From positions 97,937 through 161,936 of the forward strand of contig NZ_JACJSF010000012.1 of assembly GCF_014698035.1 (NCBI RefSeq): a DNA stretch of 64,000 bases, written 5' to 3'. This document shows, piece by piece, positions 52,550 through 61,731 of this stretch. The notes under the pieces were generated by a model, which was not told the origin of the DNA, made no database searches, and was given only the letters and a program-made list of their open reading frames with translations. Origin of the DNA: Desmonostoc muscorum FACHB-395. GTDB taxonomy: Bacteria > Cyanobacteriota > Cyanobacteriia > Cyanobacteriales > Nostocaceae. Position numbers and translations under genes: made by a program. How positions within the stretch are numbered: the stretch's first letter is position 1; the number at the start of each line of letters is the position of its first letter.

Positions 52550-54289
52550 CTAAAAATAGGAATTATCGTCCGGCGTACCGTTCCATTTTGCAATATTAAA
52601 TACAGGTGTTCCATCGACTAGAATATACAGAGGGAAATCTCCTTGTGTTGTATTGCCATCCCAATTCCAGTCAGTAGAGTAAATGTGTTCTCCATGACCA
52701 TTGTTGCCTGCATGGTTAATTGTCGGGCCGCTACCTGTCAAATTGATGGATAACGAATCACCGTAGCCAATGGACATTGAAGAACCCCGACGCATACTTC
52801 CACCTCGGAATTGTCTAACATCCATCTCTTGACCCCTACTGGGCGGATCTAAGTTAGGGATTTGAGCTGCATCACTACTTAATTGCAGAGTTTCCTTGAT
52901 AAAAGTTCCTCTAATATTGCTAAACCCAACTGCTCCAACAGTACCAATTGTATCTGCGGTGTGATCTCCACTGTCTGACCAAATAAATTCTACATTGTCT
53001 GTTGTTTTTTGGTTTGTATTAAGTAGTGTTTCAATCTGCAACTGAACTTCTGCCTTTACAGCTTCCAAAATGGCTAAATCCAAAGTGCCACCAGATTGAT
53101 TAGGTGAATCTGATGCAGTTGGAGCTGGAGCTGCTGGGGTTGGGGTTGGAGCTGGCGTTGGAGCTGGGGCTGGGGTTGGAGCTGGGGCAGTTCCTTGGGT
53201 CGGTGGAGCTAGGGGTACATCAGGATGCTGTCGTTTCCAGTGACTCACATAAGCATTAATTAAACGATATTGGGTAATCAACTGTAGTTTTTGTTTGTCT
53301 ACAGGTGACATATATCCATTATCTAGTTGAACGCTTTGAACACCGCTTTGTCCAGGAGCAAGCGCACTTCCTACCTGTGCAGCAGCTTGTCCTGCTTGAA
53401 TGGTTGCTGCTGCTATGGTTGCTGCTGCTGCTCCTGATTCAGTTGCCAGACTAGCACCCCAAGCACCGATCGCACCAATTACTGGTAGAGCATTTTGTAC
53501 AATTGGCTTTTGCTGAACTGCCTTGCTTACAGTTCCGTCTATTTTCTTGGCTTGAATAGACTCTTTCGTGATTGCATCAGGGCTTGCTGCTGCCTTATTA
53601 CCTAGTACATCAGCTTCTGCTTCCAAAGCTTGGTCTTGCACAACTATGGAATTCCCTTCTCCAGGTAGTTTTGGGATATTAACCCGTCCCTGTCGTTGTT
53701 GTACTACATGGCTTAATTCATGTCCAATTAGAGCTTGACCAGATTGACTTTCCGGATCGTACTTTCCCTGAGCAAAATGTAAATTATTACCAGATGCGAA
53801 AGCCTGAGAACCTAGCTTTTCTGCTTGACCATCTGTATGAATTTTTACATCTGATAAATCTGCATTAAATGCTGTCTGCATCTTTGCTAGGACGGGTTCT
53901 GGAAGATTTTGTCCACCACTAGGAGTCACAACGTCGGCTCCATAAGAGGCGTTTTTTATACCACTTCCCTGAATAACTGCATTTTCTAATCTATTAATCA
54001 CGCCTTTGGTGAATGCTTTTTGTGGACGCAATGACATACGACTAATGTCATGACTCAGAGGCGATTGTTTGATTGGTTCAGATTTTATTTGTTGCTCATC
54101 AGCAGACTGCACCTCTTGCAGGTCTGTTGATGACTGACTTATTGTTTGGGAGCCAAAGCCGCGTATCGGGTTCGCCAGCGTTGGAATACTTGGTGAGGCA
54201 AGGGATGGATTCAGAAAAGTGGATGTATTTGCTTTCTGATGTCCAACCGTACCGGGACGCAAAGTGGCTTGTCTTTGGACATTGCTCAT
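52550..54289 (-). CDS. DUF4157 (eCIS core) protein with variable C-terminus
   Basis: A 579-residue product without a signal peptide. The leader (residues 1-95) parallels that of its neighbour: SIPTLANPIRGFGSQT, STDLQEVQSADEQ and LSHDISRMSLRP. The DUF4157 domain is at about 125-200, with GHELSHVVQQRQG (His190, Glu191, His194). An acidic ALEAEADVLGNKA follows at 221-233 and could supply a further metal ligand. An Ala-rich helix (270-312) and a Pro/Ala/Thr linker (361-395) follow. The last 180 residues are unassigned, with Gly/Ser-rich beta-like sequence (MRRGSSMSIGYGDSLSINLTG). That C-terminus is the likely cargo or effector part. Confidence 0.82.
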   Translation of the reverse strand: MSNVQRQATLRPGTVGHQKANTSTFLNPSLASPSIPTLANPIRGFGSQTISQSSTDLQEVQSADEQQIKSEPIKQSPLSHDISRMSLRPQKAFTKGVINRLENAVIQGSGIKNASYGADVVTPSGGQNLPEPVLAKMQTAFNADLSDVKIHTDGQAEKLGSQAFASGNNLHFAQGKYDPESQSGQALIGHELSHVVQQRQGRVNIPKLPGEGNSIVVQDQALEAEADVLGNKAAASPDAITKESIQAKKIDGTVSKAVQQKPIVQNALPVIGAIGAWGASLATESGAAAATIAAATIQAGQAAAQVGSALAPGQSGVQSVQLDNGYMSPVDKQKLQLITQYRLINAYVSHWKRQHPDVPLAPPTQGTAPAPTPAPAPTPAPTPTPAAPAPTASDSPNQSGGTLDLAILEAVKAEVQLQIETLLNTNQKTTDNVEFIWSDSGDHTADTIGTVGAVGFSNIRGTFIKETLQLSSDAAQIPNLDPPSRGQEMDVRQFRGGSMRRGSSMSIGYGDSLSINLTGSGPTINHAGNNGHGEHIYSTDWNWDGNTTQGDFPLYILVDGTPVFNIAKWNGTPDDNSYF

Positions 54290-54697
54290 CTCAACTTTCC
54301 TCCATCAATAGCCTAACTACAGCATAATGCTAAGATACAGGATACAATTTGTCTGTATCAAATCCTTATGGACTTTAGTATAAATTTCCGATTCTATACT
54401 TGATATCAATCCTGTCCATATCTATTGCCTTCCCTTATTCTCAAGCATATTTTTGAGTCAAATCATACAATTTAATGATTGCGATCACGTAGTGTGCCGT
54501 AGGCAATCGCTATCGACTTAAGTGGAAAGTATTCTGTAATGCGATCGCTCATCTCACTTTTAGCTATACTAATGCGACAAAAATTGCTTAAAACTTTGTG
54601 ATTGTGCCACAAAGTTGGTTTCATTATCGATAATAAAAGTAACCCTTCAGCAATTTCCCATTGTACTCTATTAGTAAATCGTAACAATATTTTAACT
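54290..54697. other. Divergent intergenic region before the DUF2301 gene
   Basis: The first 115 nt resemble the upstream region of the neighbouring DUF4157 gene. At 54477-54532 TGATTGCGATCAC and CGACTTAAGTGGAAA occur; both halves recur at 52314-52345, split here by an inserted GTAGTGTGCCGTAGGC. No gene is accepted. A longer frame from 54602 into the next gene lacks support before the ATG at 54698. Confidence 0.4.
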
Positions 54698-55354
54698 ATG
54701 ACTACGCAAACACTACCTCCACCAGAAGTTTATCAAGGTCAGTTTGGGGAATTTACAATTACTCAGAGCGATCGCACTGGCGTAATTATCTACCGTGCTG
54801 GCTTAATGGTAACAGCAGTCAGCTTTGCGATAGGCAGCGCTTTGATTTTGTTCAACAATAACCCGACTGTTGTAACTGCACTTACACCTTTATATGCTTG
54901 TTTTAGTCTCGCTCTTGGTGTAAGTTTATTTACCATTCATATCTACATGGCATCACTGCATCGAATGTTGCAAATTTTTTGGGCGATCGGTAGTATGGCA
55001 TCAGTTATTCTGGCAATTTCTAGTACTGAACCTTTAGCTCTGACTGTTTACAATCAGCCTCTTACCTTATTTGGGGTTGGTTTTATTTTTGTTGCTTTGA
55101 CAGGGATTTATTTTAAAGAGGCTTTTTGCTTCAATCGTTTAGAAACTAAAGTATTAACCCTAATAGTACCGCTACTGTTATTAGGACATTTGGTGGGAAT
55201 TTTACCAACTCAGGGCGAAAGTGTTTTATTAGGAATTTGGGCAACGTTGTTTTTGGTATTTGCCCTGCGAAAGACAGTGCAAGCAATTCCTGCTGATATT
55301 GGAGATAAATCTGTATTTACTTACTTGGAAGAACAACGTCTAGCTAAAATTTAA
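54698..55354 (+). CDS. DUF2301 integral membrane protein
   Basis: A 218-residue product from ATG 54698 (MTTQTLPPPEVYQGQFGEF). About seven membrane helices follow, starting IIYRAGLMVTAVSFAIGSAL. GIYFKEAFCFNRLETKVLTL is the most characteristic stretch of the family, found in cyanobacteria and plastids with unknown function. Its stop overlaps the next start by one base (TAATG), so it is an operon with the DUF218 gene. Confidence 0.85.
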   Translation: MTTQTLPPPEVYQGQFGEFTITQSDRTGVIIYRAGLMVTAVSFAIGSALILFNNNPTVVTALTPLYACFSLALGVSLFTIHIYMASLHRMLQIFWAIGSMASVILAISSTEPLALTVYNQPLTLFGVGFIFVALTGIYFKEAFCFNRLETKVLTLIVPLLLLGHLVGILPTQGESVLLGIWATLFLVFALRKTVQAIPADIGDKSVFTYLEEQRLAKI

Positions 55355-56043
55355 TGCAGGCAAAAAACCGTCGGCGTAAAAATTTTCCAAAAATCAAACT
55401 AATAAAACGCCAAGAAATGTGGACACTTACGGCTCAGGGGTGGGCGATTGCGATCGCTTTGATTGCTTACTTAATATTTTTCGTTATTACTCATGTACAC
55501 TCATTTCTCGCCGTGACTTCCCCTATCAAATCAGCAGAAGTATTAGTTGTTGAAGGATGGCTACCAGATTATGCCATACAACAAGCTTTAACTGAATTTA
55601 AAAACGGTTCTTATAATCTAGTAATTACTACAGGAGGATCGATAGAAAAAGGAAATTATCTTAGCGAATACAAAAGCTTTGCAGAAGTATCAGCCGCTAC
55701 CTTTGAGAAACTCGGTTTAGAATCGGAGAAGGTAGTAGCTGTTCCGACACCAAACGTAATAAAGGATCGTAGTTATGCATCTGCTGCTGAATTTGATCGC
55801 TGGCTATCCCATTCCAATTTAAAGCTAAAATCAATTAATGTTTTTTCTTTGGATGTTCACACCCGTAGAAGTTGGTTCCTATTCAGAAAAATACTTACAC
55901 CTCAAGTCCAAGTTGGTGCGATCGCAGCTAGAACTCATGATTACGATCCAAACAAATGGTGGGTTTCTAGCCAAGGTGTGCGGACAATTCTTGATGAAGG
56001 CATCGCTTATATTTACGCGCGATTTTTGAATTGGAAAGCCTAA
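55354..56043 (+). CDS. DUF218 (SanA/YdcF/ElyC-like) membrane protein
   Basis: A 229-residue product. A basic N-terminus (RRRKNFPKIKLIKRQ) and one helix (GWAIAIALIAYLIFFVITHV) precede the DUF218 fold. Its marks are EVLVVEGWLPDYAIQQALTEF, LVITTGGSI, a middle VPTPNVIKDRSYASAAEFDRW, and DVHTRRSWFLFRK. Relatives act in envelope or cell-wall precursor maintenance, but biochemistry is scarce. It is translationally coupled to the DUF2301 gene. An STRR array follows the stop. Confidence 0.85.
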   Translation: MQAKNRRRKNFPKIKLIKRQEMWTLTAQGWAIAIALIAYLIFFVITHVHSFLAVTSPIKSAEVLVVEGWLPDYAIQQALTEFKNGSYNLVITTGGSIEKGNYLSEYKSFAEVSAATFEKLGLESEKVVAVPTPNVIKDRSYASAAEFDRWLSHSNLKLKSINVFSLDVHTRRSWFLFRKILTPQVQVGAIAARTHDYDPNKWWVSSQGVRTILDEGIAYIYARFLNWKA

Positions 56044-56048
56044 AGGTG

Positions 56049-56112
56049 ATAATTCGTAATTCGTAATTCGTAATTCGTAATTCGTAATTTCGAGTTACAA
56101 ACTACGAATTAT
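56049..56112. repeat. STRR array of TAATTCG heptamers with an inverted end
   Basis: Five TAATTCG units in a row (56050-56085) are followed after a short gap by TACGAATTAT (56103-56112), the complement of the array start. This is the classic short tandemly repeated sequence of heterocystous cyanobacteria. It lies between convergent genes and can fold as a long hairpin. Confidence 0.85.
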
Positions 56113-56171
56113 GTTTAGATAAACGTAACTTTGGTAGGTGGTTTTACTATGGAAAAGTAGACGACATTATA

Positions 56172-57311
56172 TTATTTTTCCAGGATTTGTAATAATGCTT
56201 GTCGATAAATTTTTAGACCCTCAGCATTGAGATGGTCGCCATCGCTCGTCAAATTCTCTTTAAGAACATTATTCTCATACAATGGTGCTAGCCCTGCTGC
56301 TTCAACTGGCACTTTTTCTTTTTCAGCAACTTGATTAATCAGAAGATTAATTTGTTCAACTTTAGGAAGTGGGGCTGATACAGTTGGATCTAAGCTGGCT
56401 GCAACTGTTGAATAAAAAGCCGGAATCAGAAAAATCTCTTTATTTCCCATTGTTCTAACAAGTGCGATCGCTTCTTGGAGATTTTTGCTAAACAATTCAT
56501 CACTAATTCCATACCAAGCATCATTCCCACCTACGGCAATAATAGCTTTTTCGCATTTAACTTTAGTAGGAATTAAACTTTTCAATTGTTCCAGTAAAGA
56601 GATTGTGCTTAAGCCATTTAACCCAAAATTAAAAGTGCCACTCCCAAGGGTATTACCAAGCCCCGCCGAAATAGAATCGCCAAATAAACAACCTGAAAAC
56701 TGTTTATCTTGGGCGGCGAGTATTTGATATTGCAGTGCAATTTTCCCAAAAGGTGAAGAACTTACATTATCTTTTGGTAGTGCATCAGCAGAATTAGAAG
56801 AGGAATTTGCCAGTCCAACTAGCTTAGAAATTTTTGACACATCAACAACTAGTTGATTACTAGGATATGCTTCTAAAAAGCTGATTAATCCTAGACCTTC
56901 TGGTGATTTTGCTCCGATGATGAGGGCAGAACGTAGGGCTTGTGTACTGGCTTGATCGCGACGAGCGATCGCACCAGAAGCAAAAGATAAAATTTGCTTG
57001 CCCATTCCTGTATTTATCAGCTTATCTAAAGCCACAATATCAAGCGACATTTTCACTTGAAGGGCTTCTTGAAACTTCTCTTTCTCTTTAGCGCTGAGGT
57101 AATCTAAGAAAGATTGCAAATCGCTAGAAGCCTTTTGCTTCTCACCATAGTTGCGTATATCTGCCACCGGGATTGATTGCTCAAACAACCCGTATCTGAC
57201 AGTAACTTTCTCGGCTGCCAAACTAGGCAATAAACCAAGGCCACTATGCACCAGTAAAAATATTAAGCACCCAGATAGGCTTATTAAAAGACGATAAAAA
57301 TATTTCATCAC
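56172..57311 (-). CDS. Exported DUF1400-SGNH hydrolase fusion
   Basis: A 379-residue product. The signal peptide ends at LPSLAAE. Residues about 35-165 match DUF1400 (VTVRYGLFEQSIPVADIRNYG, LDKLINTGMGKQILSF), a domain normally placed before cyanobacterial alpha/beta hydrolases. After a Ser-rich linker comes an SGNH/GDSL hydrolase: block I FGDSISAGLGN, block III VGGNDAWYG and block V DGDHLNAEG, giving a Ser-Asp-His triad. It should be an extracytoplasmic esterase or deacylase. This pairing of domains is uncommon in my experience. Confidence 0.85.
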   Translation of the reverse strand: MMKYFYRLLISLSGCLIFLLVHSGLGLLPSLAAEKVTVRYGLFEQSIPVADIRNYGEKQKASSDLQSFLDYLSAKEKEKFQEALQVKMSLDIVALDKLINTGMGKQILSFASGAIARRDQASTQALRSALIIGAKSPEGLGLISFLEAYPSNQLVVDVSKISKLVGLANSSSNSADALPKDNVSSSPFGKIALQYQILAAQDKQFSGCLFGDSISAGLGNTLGSGTFNFGLNGLSTISLLEQLKSLIPTKVKCEKAIIAVGGNDAWYGISDELFSKNLQEAIALVRTMGNKEIFLIPAFYSTVAASLDPTVSAPLPKVEQINLLINQVAEKEKVPVEAAGLAPLYENNVLKENLTSDGDHLNAEGLKIYRQALLQILEK

Positions 57312-57474
57312 AGAAGATCAGAAGATAGATAGTCAATAGTTAATAGTCAAGAGTCAAGAGTCAAAAGTCAAGGGGTTAGTCATTTGTCATTAATTCTTCC
57401 CCTGCTCCCTCATCTCCCTCAACAGCCAAGCCCAATTTGGGAATACTCAATCCAGTGGGCGTGAGGACAGAACG

Positions 57475-58590
57475 GTGGTGGAAGAAGGCGCATATTGGAT
57501 AGCTTGGGCGCAAATTTCGGGAATTGGCCCGGTATTACTGCGACGGCTGCAACAGCATTTTGGCACGCTGGCAACAGCTTGGAACGCTACCAAGGTAGAG
57601 TTAGGAGAAGTGGAGGGTTTTGGTTTTCAGACACTAGAAAAAGTAGTACAACAGCGATCGCGTTTGCACCCAGAACAACTATTCACCAAGCATCAGCAAG
57701 AAAATTCCCATTTCTGGACACCAGCAGATGCAGATTATCCCCGCTTACTGCTGGAAACTCCCAGTCCACCCCCGATTTTGTACTATCGCGGTGAAGTCGA
57801 ACTTCAAGAAAATCTCGGACAAAAACCGATGGTTGGGATTGTCGGCACACGCCAACCCTCAGAATATGGCATCCGTTGGACTCGCCAAATTAGTACAGCT
57901 TTGGCTAAAAATGGCTTTACCGTTGTTTCTGGGATGGCAGAGGGAATTGACACAGAAAGCCACAGTGCTGCAATGAAAGCAGGTGGACGCACGATCGCAG
58001 TTTTGGGAACTGGTGTAGATGTGATCTATCCACATAAAAATCGGGATTTGTACAAGCAAATTTTGACGGCTGGTTTAGTTGTGAGTGAGTACCCCACAAA
58101 AACCCCACCTGATCGCACGCACTTTCCCCGCCGCAACCGGATTATTGCAGGTTTAAGCCGCGCTATCTTGGTAATGGAAGCGCCATTAAAATCTGGTGCG
58201 TTAATTACTGCTACATACGCTAATGAATTTGGCAGAGATGTCTATGCCTTACCTGGAAGAGTGGACGATCATCCATCTCAAGGCTGCTTAAAGTTACTGA
58301 GTCAGGGAGCTTCTTTGATTGTCAAGGAATTGGATGAACTGTTAACAATGCTGGGAGCAATACCACAAATTGATGCAGTCGAGGCTTCCACAGCGCCAGA
58401 AAAGTTAATGCCAACTTTATCGCCAGAATTGCAAACGGTAATGGATGCGTTTACAAGTGATGCTTTACCCTTTGATTTTATTGTCCAACAAACCGGCATG
58501 GCTGCTGGCTCAGTTTCCGGTGCTTTGTTGCAGTTGGAACTTATGGGTTTAGTTTCGCAATTACCAGGGATGCGGTATCAAAAAAGTTAA
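57475..58590 (+). CDS. dprA: DNA-processing protein DprA
   Basis: A 371-residue product with a GTG start; two adjacent GTG codons are possible, and GAGGAC lies about 10 nt upstream. An N-terminal helix-hairpin-helix-like part (ISGIGPVLLRRLQQHFG) precedes the Rossmann DprA domain: VGIVGTRQPSEYG, VVSGMAEGIDTESHSAAM, VLGTGVDVIYPHKN, FPRRNRIIAGLS and SGALITATYANEFGRDVYALPG. A C-terminal winged helix is at about 310-365. DprA loads RecA on incoming single-stranded DNA in natural transformation. Confidence 0.93.
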   Translation: MVEEGAYWIAWAQISGIGPVLLRRLQQHFGTLATAWNATKVELGEVEGFGFQTLEKVVQQRSRLHPEQLFTKHQQENSHFWTPADADYPRLLLETPSPPPILYYRGEVELQENLGQKPMVGIVGTRQPSEYGIRWTRQISTALAKNGFTVVSGMAEGIDTESHSAAMKAGGRTIAVLGTGVDVIYPHKNRDLYKQILTAGLVVSEYPTKTPPDRTHFPRRNRIIAGLSRAILVMEAPLKSGALITATYANEFGRDVYALPGRVDDHPSQGCLKLLSQGASLIVKELDELLTMLGAIPQIDAVEASTAPEKLMPTLSPELQTVMDAFTSDALPFDFIVQQTGMAAGSVSGALLQLELMGLVSQLPGMRYQKS

Positions 58591-59250
58591 GAGTTAAAAT
58601 TTCCTAATTTTGTCCACACCCAACCTTTAGGCAATTCTATTAATTTAAATTTAACTTCTTCCTCCGTGTCCTCTGTGCCTCTGCGGTTTATAAATCATTT
58701 ATTCAACCACAGAGGCGCAGAGAACGCAGAGAAAAGAGATTAAACGAGACAATATTCATAATCTAAATCAGCAACGTAAAAAAAGAATTCCCATCAGTCA
58801 GAACTATAGAGATAAGTATCATGGTTTCCTGCCGCATCAGCAATGCCGAAGTCTAATGACCAATAACTAATCAATTCATAAGTTCATAAGAACAATTGTT
58901 GCAATGATTTAAACGTTTCTTATACATGGAAGAGTATTTGTTGCAAAGTATTAAGCATTTGCTACAACTGATTATACCTTTGCAAGAAATACTTAAGCGT
59001 TTCTTATATATGGAAGAATATTTGTTGCAAACGTTTGAATTTTGACAATTAGTGTTTGAATTTGAGCAATGACTATTTGGTTGATAGTTTCGGGTATAGC
59101 AATCCTATTTGATTTGCAAACAGAAATTGTCACTTCAATTGCGATCGCCAGCCTCTACGGACTATACTTTGTGGTTTTAATTCAGTGCAACGCCTGCATA
59201 CCGCTAGTTCCCCTAGCCCCCTGTCTTATCCCAACGATACGCCGACCTAC
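58591..59250. repeat. Intergenic region with an 84-bp-spaced direct repeat
   Basis: CGTTTCTTATACATGGAAGA and the rest of a 34-nt unit at 58914-58947 recur at 58998-59031 with two changes. A separate mirrored pair near 58677-58735 (CTCTGTGCCTCTGCGG and CCACAGAGGCGCAGAG) is a common Nostoc spacer. A 63-codon frame at 59069-59260 is hydrophobic but runs into the opposite gene end and is not accepted. Confidence 0.6.
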
Positions 59251-60867
59251 TTATCTTTGAGGGTAATACTGAGGATTCATAACTGGAGACTGATAACCAT
59301 TTGCCGGTACAGTACTTCCTATCCCATTAGGTACAGGACTGATAACAGGGGGCTGATAACCACTCATGGGTACAGTACCTGTGGTACTGTTGGGTAAAGC
59401 AGGATTCCCAATCTGGGGTTGATAACCATTTGCGGGTATAGTGCTTGTGGTACTGTTGGGTGTAACAGCATTTTGGCTAAACTCTTGGTAGGCAGCACGA
59501 GAAATTGAGCTAATCAGTTTTTCGGCGCGAGGGTCGTTTTCGGGGCGTTGTACCATGACGGTAGCTATATAGCGCTTGCCAGTGGGAACAACAATTAAAC
59601 CTGTATCTGCCAGCATAGTCCCGATATCGCCCGTTTTATGGAATGCTCTTGCGCCTGTTCCCAAACCCGATGGTAGTAGAGTGTCCCTTTGGGTGCGACG
59701 CAAGATATCGAGCATGAGATCGCGTGATGGCATACTGACTAAATTTCCCTGACTCACAATAGCCATCAAATTCGCCAATTCTTTGGGACTAGTAGTATTT
59801 GTTCCTTGCAAATCTGGGAGAATATTACGAATTGTTGTGGTTGTCAATCCCCAAGTGCGGAAACGCTGGTTTAACGCCTCCATCCCTCCTAGCCGAGCAA
59901 TCAGCATATTTGTCGCCGTGTTGTCGCTGATTGTAATCATTTTAGTGACGACTTCCAGGGCATTGTACTTGGTTCCGGCTGGTTTTGACCCCATATCTCC
60001 AGAACCGCCAGCTACCATATCCTGTTGCATGGTCAGCATTTCATCAAGGCGAATTTTCCCCGCATCCACATCCTGGAAAAAGGCAAGTAGAATCGGCACT
60101 TTAATTGTGCTAGCTGCTGGAAAACTGGTAGAGCCGTTAACATCCACGTAATTACCAGTGTCCAAATCTACCAAGAAAACACCGGGTGCAAGATTTGGGT
60201 AGTTCGCTGCCAAATTTTGCACGGCATTTTTCAAGGAGATAATTTCCTGGGATAGGTATAGGCCGGAAGATGCAGTTGGGGGAGCTTGGGTAGGTTGTGG
60301 CTGCGATCGCGCTACATTACTATTAGATTGAGGTGTAGAAGTTGTACTGATGCGATTAGCTGGGTCTAATACTGACAACACCGTGCCCACAATTGCACCC
60401 ATTCCAACACCCACTATCAACAAGCGCACAACATATAATATGGTTTTGGCCATTGGCTTTAATCGCGTTTTCCGCGATGAACGCAGGCCTCTTTTTGGCT
60501 TTTCCATCCGCACTGTTTTCACCATTACAGCACCTGGTCGAAAGGGAGGAATTTTCCCCTTTACAGTTGGTATTGGTTTTACTGCCGTTGGCATGACTAA
60601 TCCCGATTTTACCCTACGTGTAGCACCAGGGGTTGGGGGGGGAGCAACGCGATTTTTGGAGCGTGCTAGCGCCGCTTCTCGTCCATTGGCAGCTTGCTGC
60701 TGGCTATTAGCTTTAACTTTCTTTTGCGCCACTTTTTGAACTTTTTGTGGACGTTGGCGGCGATTTAGGGGTTGTCGCCGCGAGAAAGCTGTTAGTTCGT
60801 CACTTGACTCTGACACAGTTACTCCTTGTGACCGACTTGACTGTTTTCTTGCAGACTCCTGACCCAA
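59251..60867 (-). CDS. Membrane-anchored serine hydrolase, class A beta-lactamase-like
   Basis: A 538-residue product. A basic cytoplasmic part (residues 1-141) is followed by one helix (142-167) and a Ser/Pro linker. The hydrolase domain (about 200-460) has Ser253-Thr-Ile-Lys256, the SDN triplet in TISDNTATN and KTG in FHKTGDIG. Where class A enzymes have Glu166-x-x-Leu-Asn, this protein reads ILPDLQG, so the general base is missing. That favours a penicillin-binding or peptidase role over drug resistance. The C-terminus has three PxxGYQP-type repeats. The family is common in cyanobacteria. Confidence 0.87.
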   Translation of the reverse strand: MGQESARKQSSRSQGVTVSESSDELTAFSRRQPLNRRQRPQKVQKVAQKKVKANSQQQAANGREAALARSKNRVAPPPTPGATRRVKSGLVMPTAVKPIPTVKGKIPPFRPGAVMVKTVRMEKPKRGLRSSRKTRLKPMAKTILYVVRLLIVGVGMGAIVGTVLSVLDPANRISTTSTPQSNSNVARSQPQPTQAPPTASSGLYLSQEIISLKNAVQNLAANYPNLAPGVFLVDLDTGNYVDVNGSTSFPAASTIKVPILLAFFQDVDAGKIRLDEMLTMQQDMVAGGSGDMGSKPAGTKYNALEVVTKMITISDNTATNMLIARLGGMEALNQRFRTWGLTTTTIRNILPDLQGTNTTSPKELANLMAIVSQGNLVSMPSRDLMLDILRRTQRDTLLPSGLGTGARAFHKTGDIGTMLADTGLIVVPTGKRYIATVMVQRPENDPRAEKLISSISRAAYQEFSQNAVTPNSTTSTIPANGYQPQIGNPALPNSTTGTVPMSGYQPPVISPVPNGIGSTVPANGYQSPVMNPQYYPQR

Positions 60868-60990
60868 AACTTAATCTTTAAGCAATATTAATACTCAAAT
60901 TCCACTTTGCCACTAAGTAGCATTTTTGTGTTTAGTTTAAGCCATATTAAATATTTGGGGGGGGTGATTGCGTATATATTAAACGAATAA

Positions 60991-61731
60991 TTATAAGTTT
61001 TCACCATCCCTCTGGTTTTTCAAAGCCCATTCTACCTGCTGCAAAATTCCTCGCAGCATAGCTACTTCCCTAGTTTTCAGGTGAGCGCGATTATATAGTT
61101 GGCGAAATTTTCCCATGCGACTAGCTGCTGTATGGGGATATACATAACCAATTTTCAGTAATAGTGATTCTAATTGTTGGTAGTATCCCTCTAAAACATC
61201 TAAGGGTGCGAGTTCAGTTTGGGTTATGGTCTGAGTGTCAAATTGTTGGGCAGATTGTGACAATTCATAACAACAGATTGCCACAGCAGTAGCTAAATTT
61301 AGGGCTACATAATCTTGACTGGTGGGAATACCAACAAACCTCTGGGCATAATTTAATTCTTCATTGCTTAATCCCCGGTCTTCCCTGCCAAAAATCAGCG
61401 CTGTGGGCTTTTCTGGTTCCTCCAGTAACCAGGGTAGTGCAGTGCGGGGGTTTTCTAAAGGTGTTTCTAAACTGCGAACGCGACCGGTTGTAGCGATCGC
61501 CCGTACACATCCATGCAATGCTTCTGGTAAGGTTGCCACTAATACCGCAGATTCTATAATTTCCTGAGCGTGAACAGCCATCATCAAAGCTTCCGTCGAG
61601 AGCGGATCGCATTGGGGGTTCACTAATACTAAATTATATAACCCGAAATTTTTCATTACCCTGGCGATCGCCCCGATATTTATCGGCCCAGCTGGTTCTA
61701 CCAACACAATTCTTAATCCAGCCAAGCCCAT
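60991..61731 (-). CDS. trmJ: SPOUT RNA methyltransferase, TrmJ-like
   Basis: A 246-residue product. Family motifs are GLRIVLVEPAGPINIGAIARVMKNFG at the start (in two parts), FGREDRGLSNEEL in the middle, and YVALNLATAVAICCYEL of the trefoil knot. The C-terminal tail is a dimer helix region (FRQLYNRAHLKTREVAMLRGIL). TrmJ methylates the 2'-O of nucleotide 32 in tRNA with SAM. A close alternative is another TrmH-family 2'-O-methyltransferase. It is soluble and cytoplasmic. Confidence 0.88.
   Translation of the reverse strand: MGLAGLRIVLVEPAGPINIGAIARVMKNFGLYNLVLVNPQCDPLSTEALMMAVHAQEIIESAVLVATLPEALHGCVRAIATTGRVRSLETPLENPRTALPWLLEEPEKPTALIFGREDRGLSNEELNYAQRFVGIPTSQDYVALNLATAVAICCYELSQSAQQFDTQTITQTELAPLDVLEGYYQQLESLLLKIGYVYPHTAASRMGKFRQLYNRAHLKTREVAMLRGILQQVEWALKNQRDGENL

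Noticed and set aside
59069..59260. 63-codon hydrophobic plus-strand frame
   Set aside because: No ribosome site and a low-complexity Pro-rich end that runs into the convergent gene.
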